A stretch of DNA of 64,000 nt from Smittia aterrima (lineage: Eukaryota > Arthropoda > Insecta > Diptera > Chironomidae): contig CP093830.1 of NCBI GenBank assembly GCA_033063855.1, positions 22,630,854 to 22,694,853 of the forward strand, in the 5' to 3' direction. The stretch's first letter is position 1, and every line of letters starts with the position of its first letter. The position numbers and the translations under genes were made by a program. Below are positions 11,921-21,286 of this stretch, in pieces. Under the pieces are notes generated by a model. The model made no database searches. It worked only from the letters and a program-made list of their open reading frames with translations, and was not told the origin of the DNA.

Positions 11921-13175
11921 ATGTTGAAGAATATTTTTGCTGCTTTCAAAGCGGCTCCAACTATTTCGCCTCACATTAAAGTGACCTCTGAAGGATCAGC
12001 TGCGCTAATCATGATTGATAGACCAGCAGCATTGAACGCAATCAACTCTGAAATGTATAAGTAAGTTTAATTCCTGAAAATTTAAATTTCATCTTACGCC
12101 GACAAATTATCTGATTAGAATATCAAGAAGAAAAATTAACACAATCTTTCTCACAACAAGATGATTGAATTCTTTCTACGTCAGATTCTTCATTATTTTT
12201 AAGACAAATATTAATTTGAAAAAACATTTTAATTTTAGAACTCTTTATTACGTCTTAAAGAATTTGGAAAACAAAAAAGATATTATCGTCGTAAAAGGCG
12301 TCGGCGACAAAGCATTTTCTGCAGGCGGCGATATCAGAGAAGTGGTTAAATTAAAAGATAAGGAAATCTTTTGGTACACGTACAAAAGCTTTGATTTAGT
12401 TGCAAGCTTCAAGAAACCGTACATTTCAATCATGAATGGAATCACAATGGGAGGAGGTTCACCATTCTCGATCGCTGGAAAATATAAAATTGCAACTGAG
12501 AAAACGATGTTTGCGATGCCTGAAACAGGCATAGGACACTTCAATGATGCTGGTTCCAGCTACTTTCTATCTCGACTGAACAACAACATTGGCCTTTACT
12601 TGGGTTTGACTGGAACAAAATTACAAGGATACGATGTTAAGAAAGTTGGCCTTGCATCTCACTTTATCGATAGCTACAAGCTGGAGGATTTGGAAAAACA
12701 ACTTATGATCAGTAAATCTCACGATGATGTCGTGAAATGTCTCAAGAAGTTCTCATCTGATCCACAAAAGACTGAAACCAAATTGGACTTGATTGTTCCC
12801 TTTATTGACAAATGCTTTGATGGCGAGACTGTTGAGGAAATTTATGAAAATCTTCATCTCAACGGCAGCGATTGGGCTATGGAAACGATTAGAACTCTGA
12901 ACGAGAAGTCTCCTACGAGCTTGAAGGTTTCTCATCACATGATTAAAGCTGGAAAAGAATTGTCATTGCGAGAGTGTCTGTCAAAGGAATACGAAGTGTG
13001 CGTTCGATATTTTGATAGCACAGACTTACAAGAAGGTGTTCGGGCGCTTCTCATTGAAAAGGATTTCAAACCAAACTGGAATCCAAAGAAAATCCAAGAT
13101 GTTAACGAGGTAATACTGTCCAAGTTTTTGAAGCCTCTTCCCGACTCCGATAAACTTAAGTTCGAAAAACGTTAA
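11921..13175 (+). CDS. 3-hydroxyisobutyryl-CoA hydrolase-like (crotonase fold)
   Basis: Two exons, 11921-12060 and 12239-13175, 358 residues. HIBCH hydrolyses 3-hydroxyisobutyryl-CoA in mitochondrial valine breakdown. Seen: RPAALNAIN near residue 35, AFSAGGDIREVVK, the MGGG loop, and ATEKTMFAMPETGIGHFNDAGSSYFL, which contains the family's Glu (PET) and Asp (ND) positions. Differences from the usual family pattern: MGGGSPFS in place of MGGGVGLS, and FNDAGSS where FPDVGG is typical. The N-terminus (MLKNIFAAFKAA) is a plausible short mitochondrial presequence. The length is a little under the roughly 385 residues usual for the family. The ATG lies immediately after an acceptor, so the gene has a 5' UTR intron. 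It could be the true Hibch or a diverged paralogue; crotonase-family assignment is firm. Confidence 0.87.
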
Positions 13176-13548
13176 ACGAGCTTCACTTCATTACCACTTT
13201 TTATGAAAATGTATTTTTCCAAATAATTCTAATGCCGCATTAGTAATGTGTTTCAAATCGATGCATTTAAAACTCAATTGAAATAAAAAATAAAAGCGAT
13301 TATTTTAACGATTTATTTTCTTCAAAAAAGCGCTCCAAACTCGATTTGTCGGTGCGAATGTGCCGTCAGCAATTTTGATCTGAAGTCAAGTGAACGTTAC
13401 TGACAGATAGAGTTTAACATTGAAATAATTCTTATTCTTCAATACACAAACACTTTTTCTCATTCATATTTTTCCAAACGAAAAAGTAATCATTCCGAAG
13501 CGAGAGAATACAGAACCAACTGAGTTGGTTTCTGAAAAGCAAATAAAG
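13176..13548. other. Spacer between Hibch-like and r2d2
   Basis: Contains AATAAA signals near 13285-13292 for the Hibch-like gene, then the presumed r2d2 promoter and 5' UTR. No other gene is seen. Confidence 0.6.
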
Positions 13549-14580
13549 ATGTCGAAAACGCCGGTAACAATCCTTGAAGAAATTTGTGCAAAACAGCCGG
13601 TAAGTAAGTAAACAAATGAAATCATCACTTGAATGACAAATTTCCGCCTACAGCTGCCTCGCGAGAAACCTACATTTACGGACATAAGTGAGGCAAATTT
13701 TACTGATCCAGGATCACGATTCATAATTAAATGTCAAGCTTTGGGATATTCCAGTATTGGAAGAGGTGTAACTAAGAAAGCTGCCAAACACAACTCCGCC
13801 GAAAATCTTCTTGCGAAATTCAACAATAAAAAAGATCCTTGGTTAATTGAAGAAGATGATGAATGTGATGAAAGTGGGACTCCAACGGCAGCTGGTAATT
13901 GCATAACAGACTTACTTGATTATTGCGTCGTCAAAGATCTGCACAAGCCAGAATTTAAATGCATTTCAGAAAGTGGACCGTCTCATTGTCCAACATTTGT
14001 CTTTGAATGTAAACTTAACTCCATCATTCGAGAAGGAAAAGCAGGAATCAAGCAAATCGCAAAACAGAATGCAGCTAAAGCAGTACTGGACATTTTGAAA
14101 TCAACTTATCCCGAAAGCGAGAAGAAGCTGGTCGCTATCAACGAGCCTACAGAGGCAATTCGAAAGAAAGTGACATCGTATCACGAACTGAAAAAGCTAA
14201 ACCGTGTTGAAAAGATGGGAACAAGTCTCAAGTATCGACACAAGTTTTTCAGAAAACAGGATCAAGGATTTATAACTTCAGTCACCGAAATATTGAGAAG
14301 TGAAGATTCTGACAAAGTAAAATATGAGAAACTTTCGAAGGAGCTCGAAGACATGCAGTGGAATCCAAAAACTGAGAAGCTGGAAGACTCAGAGCTGAAT
14401 ATCTTCAAACTTGAGATAGAGATGGAGAACTTTACGTGCTCGCTCATGTATGACAAAGAACCAAATCTGTATACTGAAGTTATTCAATATTTCAATGAAT
14501 TGATGCTTGTCAATGTTCCTGATATTTTTGATGCCAGTGAGGGACTACTAGAGGAAGTCCAAATCGAGCCACTTTACTAA
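13549..14580 (+). CDS. r2d2: R2D2-like double-stranded RNA-binding protein
   Basis: Two exons, 13549-13599 and 13654-14580, 325 residues; the 54-nt intron splits the first dsRBD. R2D2 partners Dicer-2 to load siRNA duplexes onto Argonaute-2. dsRBD1 spans about residues 4-75 and keeps the helix-2 basic signature (TKKAAKH), but the loop-2 GPxH motif is not canonical. dsRBD2 spans about 95-165 with ESGPSHCPTF and KQIAKQNAAKAVLDIL, so it keeps both GPxH and the KxxAK-type surface. A roughly 150-residue tail follows without a clear third dsRBD, which favours R2D2 over Loquacious. Drosophila R2D2 is of similar size (about 311 residues). An AATAAA lies at about 14655. Confidence 0.82.
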
Positions 14581-14810
14581 AACTTAAGCCTAATCTTAAT
14601 TAATTCGTAAAATGATGAAATATCTTTTTTTTTTGCTAAAACATATTTAACGGAAATAAAATTTTTGATCGGAGTAAAGAGTTTTCACTGTAGTTTGAAA
14701 AGAAAACAAAAATTTTAGCTCTCAAAATAAAAGCGAAATTGGCATTAAACATTTCCACTTAATAGTTTTATAAGTGAACATTTCTTGAACGAGTAAAGAA
14801 CTCTAACAAA

Positions 14811-17153
14811 ATGAGTAGGAAAATGAACTTTACGCCGTTTCAGCCATCCAACACTAAACCACAGAGAACAAGCATGAATTATGGAGCTGTTCCGCCACCA
14901 GCAGCTTTGACGACTACTTCTAGACCAACGGGAGTCAGAGCAAAAAGTTCATACACTTCGATGGATGCTATTTCTATTCCACCTCAAAGTTACGGAAGTA
15001 AGAAGCGATCAGCTCTAACTACTGATGATGACTATTTTGACGACGAGGAGACAGCTGAAGAGAATCTAGAGTACATTCCAGCTGATGGTTCACCAGCTAA
15101 AAAGCAGCAGTCTGACTCTGATGAAGAAGATCCGCTTGACGCATTTATGGCGGGATTAGAGCAAGCAACATCAAAACAAACTGTGCCGGCTGCATCCACA
15201 GTTACCTCAAGTAAGTCGAGTAGCAAAGGCGTTCGAGCTGATATCGATGATATGGATGATGAAGAAAGCTACTATAAATATCTGGAGGAGAATCCAAACG
15301 CTGGGCTCATTGACGATTCTGGAGATGAACTTGAGTATGATGAAGATGGAAATCCCATCGCACCTACTCGTAAAAGATCAATAGATCCGTTGCCAGCAAT
15401 CGATCACTCACTGATCGAGTACAAGCCATTCGAGAAAAACTTTTATGTTATGCACGAGGAGATTGCGAAAATGAATAAGATTCAGAAGGACGAGTTGAGA
15501 CATAAACTAGGAATTAAGGTGACAGGAATAGCTGCCCCTGCACCAGTTTGCAGCTTTGCTCATTTTGGATTTGACGATCAGTTGATGAAAGCAATTAGGA
15601 AAAGCGAATACGTTTCGGTAAGCAAAGCATAATTATCTCTATGAATATTGTTTATCGTAATTTTATTATAGCCGACACCAATTCAAGCTCAAGCGATACC
15701 TGCAGCTCTTAGTGGACGAGATTTAATTGGAATAGCAAAAACAGGAAGTGGAAAAACCGCTGCCTTCCTATGGCCTTTGATACGTCATATTCTTGATCAA
15801 GCACCTCTTAAGTCTGGCGATGGCATAATTGGACTGATTTTATCACCGACAAGAGAACTTGCTATTCAGATCTACAATGAAGCAAAGAAGTTTGCAAAAA
15901 TTTACAACATTCAAGTGGTTTGCTGCTATGGAGGCGGAAATAAATATGAGCAATCAAAAGCTCTGGAGGCTGGTGCAGAAATTTGTGTAGCTACTCCTGG
16001 TATGTTTGAAGTTGTTAAAAAAATTAAATGCTCTTCAACATTATTTTCCATTTTAGGTCGAATGATCGATATGATTAAGATGAAAGCCACAAATCTCTTG
16101 CGATGCTCCTATCTTGTCCTCGACGAAGCTGACAAAATGTTCATGCTTGGATTCGAACCACAAGTACGTTCGATTTGCGATCACGTAAATCCTTTAAGGC
16201 AAACGATGCTCTTCAGTGCAACTTTCAAGAAACGAATTGAAAAGCTTGCAAGAGATGTCCTCTCAGATCCTATCAGAATTGTACAAGGAGATATAGGAGA
16301 AGCCAACCAAGACATTACTCAACACGCTATCGTGTTTGCTAAACCAGAGCACAAATGGAATTGGCTAATGACCAAACTTGTAGAACTTCTTTCTGAAGGC
16401 AGTGTGCTGATTTTCGCCACTAAGAAACTTGAAGCTGAAAAACTTGCAGCAGACATTAAGCTTAAGGAATATCCTTGCCTTCTTCTTCACGGAGATATTG
16501 AACAAGCTGAAAGAAACAAAGTAATTACAGCTTTTAAGAAGAAAGAATGCGACATTTTAGTCGCTACAGATGTTGCTTCGCGTGGTTTAGATATCCCTCA
16601 CATCAAAAACGTAATTAACTATGATATGGCTCGAGACATTGATACTCATACTCATCGTATTGGACGTACAGCTCGTGGAGGCGAGAAAGGAACTGCTTTC
16701 ACATTAGTCATCGACAAAGACAAGGAAATGGTTGGCCATTTAGTAAGAAATCTTGAAATGGCGAATCAATTTGTTCCCGATGATTTGATGGAAATGGCGA
16801 TGCAAAGTTCTTGGTTTAGAAAATCACGTTTCAAGGGAGGAAAAGGCAAATCAATTGGTGGAGGCTTCGGTCTTGGATTTAAAGAACGTCCAAATGTAGG
16901 AGCTTCATCTTCTTCGTCATACACAAAATCATTCGTATCTGCAGGTGATTCAAGCTCAGGATCCAACAGTCGATTAGATGCTCTGAAAAATGCTTTTAAA
17001 TCACAATACTCATCACAATTTAAGGTGAGCAGCGACAAAACTTGGGAACAAACACTTCCCGCTGAAGGGGTTTTCATGAAGCCAGCTTCAAATAATTCCC
17101 CATCAGAAAGCTCCTCCAATGACCCGAAGAAAAAGAAAAGTCGATGGGCTTAA
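14811..17153 (+). CDS. Ddx42: DEAD-box RNA helicase DDX42 orthologue
   Basis: Three exons, 14811-15617, 15672-15999 and 16057-17153, 743 residues. DDX42 is an SF3b-associated RNA helicase. The acidic N-terminal region contains YYKYLEENPNAG and YKPFEKNFY, typical of DDX42. Helicase motifs: Q motif (PTPIQAQAIP), I (AKTGSGKT at about 291-298), Ia (PTRELA), Ib (TPGR), II (DEAD at about 401-404), III (SAT), V (ATDVASRGLDIP), VI (HRIGRTARGG). The Gly/Ser-rich tail ends KKKKSRWA. The 57-nt intron 16000-16056 is in frame and has no stop, so naive translation inserts 19 residues into motif Ib; removing it restores TPGRMID. The protein is shorter than human DDX42 (about 940), mainly in the C-terminal tail. 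Poly(A) signals lie near 17182 and 17203. Confidence 0.93.
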
Positions 17154-17299
17154 TTGTAAATCGTAAAATCGTTTGTCGTGTGAATAAAACTATAATTTTC
17201 TCAAATAAATTAAACTGACAAATTCAAAATTAAACCGAAATCGATGTTGAATGAAAGTTGAAAACGGAACAAGAGTCGAGAAAGAAATAATAAAACAGG

Positions 17300-18319
17300 A
17301 TGACCGAAACAAAACCCGATAACGCTCCTGAACATTGCCCAGGAACTGAAAGTGATAACGCTGGAAAGTCGTCGGCATGTGCTGGTTGCCCGAATCAAAA
17401 TATTTGTGCTTCTGGTAAGCTTGAGTTAAAATTTCGTGACAATTCGAAACGAAAAACAAAATTTTATTTTTTAGGTCCCAAAGGCCCTGATCCTGGCTTA
17501 GAACTGGTTAGAGAAAGACTAAGTGATGTAAAGAACAAGCTTTTAGTTCTCTCAGGCAAGGGAGGTGTTGGAAAATCTACGACAACTTCTCTTATCGCTC
17601 GGATGATCGCGCACTTGAACCCTGATCAAAATTTTGGAGTTCTTGATATTGATATTTGTGGACCTTCGCAGCCAAGAGTTTTTGGAGTGATTGGTGAACA
17701 AGTACATCAATCAGGATCCGGCTGGTCTCCCGTGTTCATTGAAGACAACTTATCACTTATGTCGATTGGATTTCTGCTTGGGTCACCTGACGATGCTGTG
17801 ATCTGGCGAGGTCCAAAGAAGAATGGAATGATTCGACAATTTCTAAGCGAAGTAGATTGGGGACAATTAGATTATCTCGTCATTGATACACCACCAGGAA
17901 CTAGTGATGAACATCTGAGTGCTACGACTTATCTCTCAGGAACTGATGGGAACTGGGGAGCAGTTTTAGTTACAACACCGCAAGAAGTATCGCTTCTAGA
18001 CGTTCGCAAGCAAATCAATTTCTGCAAGAAAATGAAAGTTCCAATTGTCGGTGTAATTGAGAACATGAGTACGTTCGTGTGCCCTAAATGCACTACAGAA
18101 TCACAAATCTTTCCAAATGGATCACATTCCGATCCAACAGAAGAGATGTGTAAAGAAATGGAAGTAACTTTTTTGGGTAAGCTTCCTCTTGATCCACGCT
18201 TGGCTCGTTGCTGTGATGAAGGAAAGGACTTTGTAACTGAATGGGCATCGAGTCCAGCTGTAACTGCAATTAAAGGAATTGTACTGAAGATTCAAGATTA
18301 TTTTTCAAAGTCGGAATAA
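17300..18319 (+). CDS. Nubp1: Cytosolic Fe-S cluster assembly factor NUBP1
   Basis: Exons 17300-17414 and 17475-18319, 319 residues, matching the usual length of about 320. NUBP1 is a scaffold P-loop NTPase of the cytosolic iron-sulfur assembly pathway. The N-terminal Cys motif is C-X13-C-X2-C-X5-C (residues about 13-37), as expected for the stable [4Fe-4S] cluster. The deviant Walker A is GKGGVGKST (about 67-74), and a CPKC motif near the C-terminus would hold the bridging cluster. The 60-nt intron 17415-17474 is in frame and stop-free; removing it gives CASG-PKGPDPG, the normal family spacing. The TAA stop lies inside an AATAAA hexamer (about 18316-18321). The start codon is only 146 bp after the Ddx42 stop. 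Confidence 0.95.
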   Translation: MTETKPDNAPEHCPGTESDNAGKSSACAGCPNQNICASGKLELKFRDNSKRKTKFYFLGPKGPDPGLELVRERLSDVKNKLLVLSGKGGVGKSTTTSLIARMIAHLNPDQNFGVLDIDICGPSQPRVFGVIGEQVHQSGSGWSPVFIEDNLSLMSIGFLLGSPDDAVIWRGPKKNGMIRQFLSEVDWGQLDYLVIDTPPGTSDEHLSATTYLSGTDGNWGAVLVTTPQEVSLLDVRKQINFCKKMKVPIVGVIENMSTFVCPKCTTESQIFPNGSHSDPTEEMCKEMEVTFLGKLPLDPRLARCCDEGKDFVTEWASSPAVTAIKGIVLKIQDYFSKSE

Positions 18320-18525
18320 AAACAATTTTGTATAACGAAGAAAAATGATTTAAATGTTAATTAATAAGAATTGTCTCGATCTCTCAATTTTTACAAACTC
18401 GTCATCAAGCGGGCGGCACTGTCACGCTGGTAAAACTAATAAGTTCAGTTAAAAATGTATTGCGTTCTGTAAAAAATTTTTTTTGAGGTGAAAGAATAAA
18501 ATCAACAACAAACTTTTTCTGCAAA

Positions 18526-20112
18526 ATGCATCCATCGAACGAGGGCCAACCGAAGCTCAAGCTATCACCAGAGGACGCAAAAGAGTTAGAGAGTCTCGTA
18601 ACACTACTTTGGGGAAAATCAAACAATTACTCGACAGTTTTTGCTCGCTGGTCTCAAGGTTTTGTGTTTAGCAAGGATGAACAAAGCGCTCTAGAGCAGA
18701 ATGCAGGAGGTTTGCGTTATCCAAAATTACTTTTATCTCAATATATCAATGTTTCTTTTCAGGTCCTTGCAGTGTAATCGCAACAGTTCAGGCCTATATG
18801 CTTAAACACCTTATAATCGAACTCCCAGCAAGTCATCAGTTCAAGGATTTAACAGAAGAAAAATGCAAGAAAATTCTCATTCAAGCGATTTGTAACATTC
18901 TGCTAAACAGTAAAGAATTGCAAACATTTCGAATCGTAATCTTAGACAAGTCAAGTGATGTGGAGAAAGCACTCGAGGCATCAGTGGAAGAGCAAGAAGC
19001 GCACACAAACAATGAACAAAACGAACGTATGGACACTTCAATAAACCAAGATGTCAGCGAAGTGAAGGGCGAACAGTATGACGGAGAAGATTTATCATCC
19101 GACAGATTTCATGAAAGGCTTGTCGTTCAAAATTTTGAAACAATCGAGGAAGTCGAGAAATTTTATTCGGAGAACTTCAGTCTCCTAAGCGACCGCTTTG
19201 GTATTCTCCTTCATCTGTACAGTGTTTTATTCACAAAAGGAATCGACAACGTGCTAAACGAGATATCTGATACATCAGAGCCACTCATACATTCTGCATT
19301 CGGCTATGGATCTCAAAGTTTAATTAATTTGATGTTGACGGGTCGTGCAGTGCAACATGTTTTCGATGGCGATCAAGACATTGGAGGGTTGAAGTTAAAA
19401 GGTGTTGATCGACAATCTGAAATCGGTTTTATTACTCTTATGGAGCAGCTTCGTTATTGCACAGTTGGATCTTTCTTCAAGTAAGTTTTCTTACTAATTC
19501 TTTCTTATTATTCGACTAAATTGAAATCTCAACTTTTAGAAATCCTAAACATCCGATTTGGGTGATGGGATCAGAAACACATCTAACGGTTTTGTTCAGT
19601 AATGAAAAGAGCTTGGTATCACCAGAAACTCCAGCAGAACATGCAAGACGAGTGTTTAGTCAGTATGACACTGAAAATTCGAGTGAGTATAAATAAATTC
19701 ATTGTTTGCTTCGATGCTAAATGTGAATATTTTAGGTTTCATCTCAAGCGCAGTACTACAAGACGTCATGGCAGCACTTGGATTAGAAAGCGACGCTGAT
19801 TACGTTGAAATTATGCGGAAGAAACTCGACCCAGATGCCACCAGCATTGTTCTGCTTAGCGATTTCATGTACGAATTCTTCCCAGACGACAAGAAGTCAA
19901 CCCCAGACACATTCGACATTTTCCATTACAATGGTATCCCTAACTCAAATGAAGATCACAAAGTGCGCTACAGTCAAGGCAAAGCAATCCTTCTCGAGAG
20001 TCACATCGCTGACATGTGTTCTCAATCAAATCCAATGCTAACATGTTTGCAAACGAAATGGCCAAACATAGAAATCAACTGGATTCAGCATCGAGTACCT
20101 TCACTGAATTGA
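18526..20112 (+). CDS. Mindy3: Lys48-ubiquitin deubiquitinase MINDY-3
   Basis: Four exons, 18526-18709, 18763-19480, 19540-19682 and 19736-20112, 473 residues; introns of 53, 59 and 53 nt. The product matches MINDY-3 (FAM188A/CARP), a cysteine protease that trims K48-linked ubiquitin chains. Landmarks: WSQGFVFSKDEQSALEQNAGG, then PCSVIATVQAY with the catalytic Cys at about 64; EPLIHSAFGYGSQSLINLMLTG; WVMGSETHLTVLF with the catalytic His at about 315; and the C-terminal PSLN shared with the human protein. The catalytic Cys lies directly after the first intron (GG|PC). A Glu-rich insert at about residues 140-180 is species-specific. It converges with aprataxin. Confidence 0.94.
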
Positions 20113-20468
20113 CCAAATTACTTACGTTGCCTTCTCTACGCAACCGAGCGACGTCGAAATTATCCATTGATTTTGAGCCTTAAACAATCATGAAAAAGAA
20201 ATCGAGATAAAATTCTAATTAATTAATGATCAGCACTATTCCCAGTTGCTCCATTTCCTACCAGTTCTTCTCTATCGCTTTCTCAACGCATCAGTACTGA
20301 ACAAAAACCTTGAAATTTAATTATTTTTTATGAAAATTAAGTAACAAATAATTTATTGTGAACATTACTTGCTCTTCTTTCGTAGCTTCTTATCAAAAAT
20401 TTCTTTTCCCTATACCTTTGATTGAAGAAAAAACCAAATAAAACCCAATAATAAAGAATAAAATCGTC
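20113..20468. other. Convergent 3' ends of Mindy3 and aprataxin
   Basis: AT-rich 3' UTR sequence shared by the two convergent genes. AATAAA/AATAAAA-type signals occur near 20437-20460. No gene is seen. Confidence 0.6.
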
Positions 20469-21071
20469 TTATGAATAAAGAGATTTGTGAGTTAGAAGAT
20501 GTTTCTTGAGATCAGGCATGTTCTTGGCTTTGTAAGGGCAAGAATTACATTGCAAAGGTGTATTAAGAATTCTATTGCTGTCGTCACTTCGAAGCGGTCG
20601 AACTTTTCCGTGTGTCTCCAACTCATTTATGATCTTCGATGCTTTCCAGAGAAATTCATCTGAGAAGCTATTCCAATGGATTTTAGTCTTAAGACGATCC
20701 GACACAAAGTCCTTTGAAATCACATGAAGATGAAGTTGTAGCATTGAAGGCTCCGCGTGAAAACCAATTAAGAAGTTGTCCACTTTCTGATTCACGATTT
20801 TAATCTAAAGATAAAAGTTATATTAGAATAGGTTTTAAAATCATTGGGTTCAACTTACCACATTCAGAGCCAGAATATCCATTTCTTTTATCAGTTGAAT
20901 ATCTTTTTGACGTAAATCAAAGATTGTATCAATTTTTTCATACGGAAGAATTAAATAGTGATGGGATGATTTTGGATATTTGTCTTGGATAGCGACAAGA
21001 CTTTCGGTTCTTGTAATTATCGATTTAGGATCTTTCATCGAGTCCAACAGTCCATTTCGCCAAGCTGACAT
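20469..21071 (-). CDS. Aptx: Aprataxin, DNA 5'-adenylate hydrolase (HIT plus zinc finger)
   Basis: Exons 21071-20859 and 20804-20469, 182 residues. Aprataxin removes AMP from abortive DNA ligation ends. The HIT domain begins WRNGLLDSMKDP and includes DKYPKSSHHYLILP and LQLHLHVISKDF; the catalytic His is the central one of the H-x-H-x-H motif. The first His of that motif is Gln here (QLHLHV). The C-terminal C2H2 zinc finger reads CNSCPYKAKNMPDLKKHLLTH. I chose the Met of MSAWRNGLL as start because it aligns with the HIT boundary; the frame is open further 5', so an N-terminal extension is possible. There is no N-terminal FHA domain of the kind found in vertebrate aprataxin. The start is 215 bp from the divergent Pdha start. 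Confidence 0.92.
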
Positions 21072-21286
21072 TTTAAGATTTTTTCCAACAACTTTTGAAT
21101 TTGTATTTAGGATCTGTTCTCTTATCTCGTAGACAAACAAGAGAATTTTCACAAGCAGTGCCCCCATGAGGGCACTTTGAGCTACGTGATAAGTAATCAG
21201 CCCTAAATTTTGTAGTTTTGGTCCCTGCTAGCAAAAAGTTTGTTCTTCCAAAAAATAAATCAATTGTGCATTTTAAATCTGCGAAA
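21072..21286. promoter_or_regulatory. Putative bidirectional promoter, Aptx/Pdha
   Basis: The two start codons point away from each other across 215 bp, so both 5' UTRs and promoters must overlap or be extremely short. No TATA box was recognised with confidence. Inference from spacing only. Confidence 0.5.
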
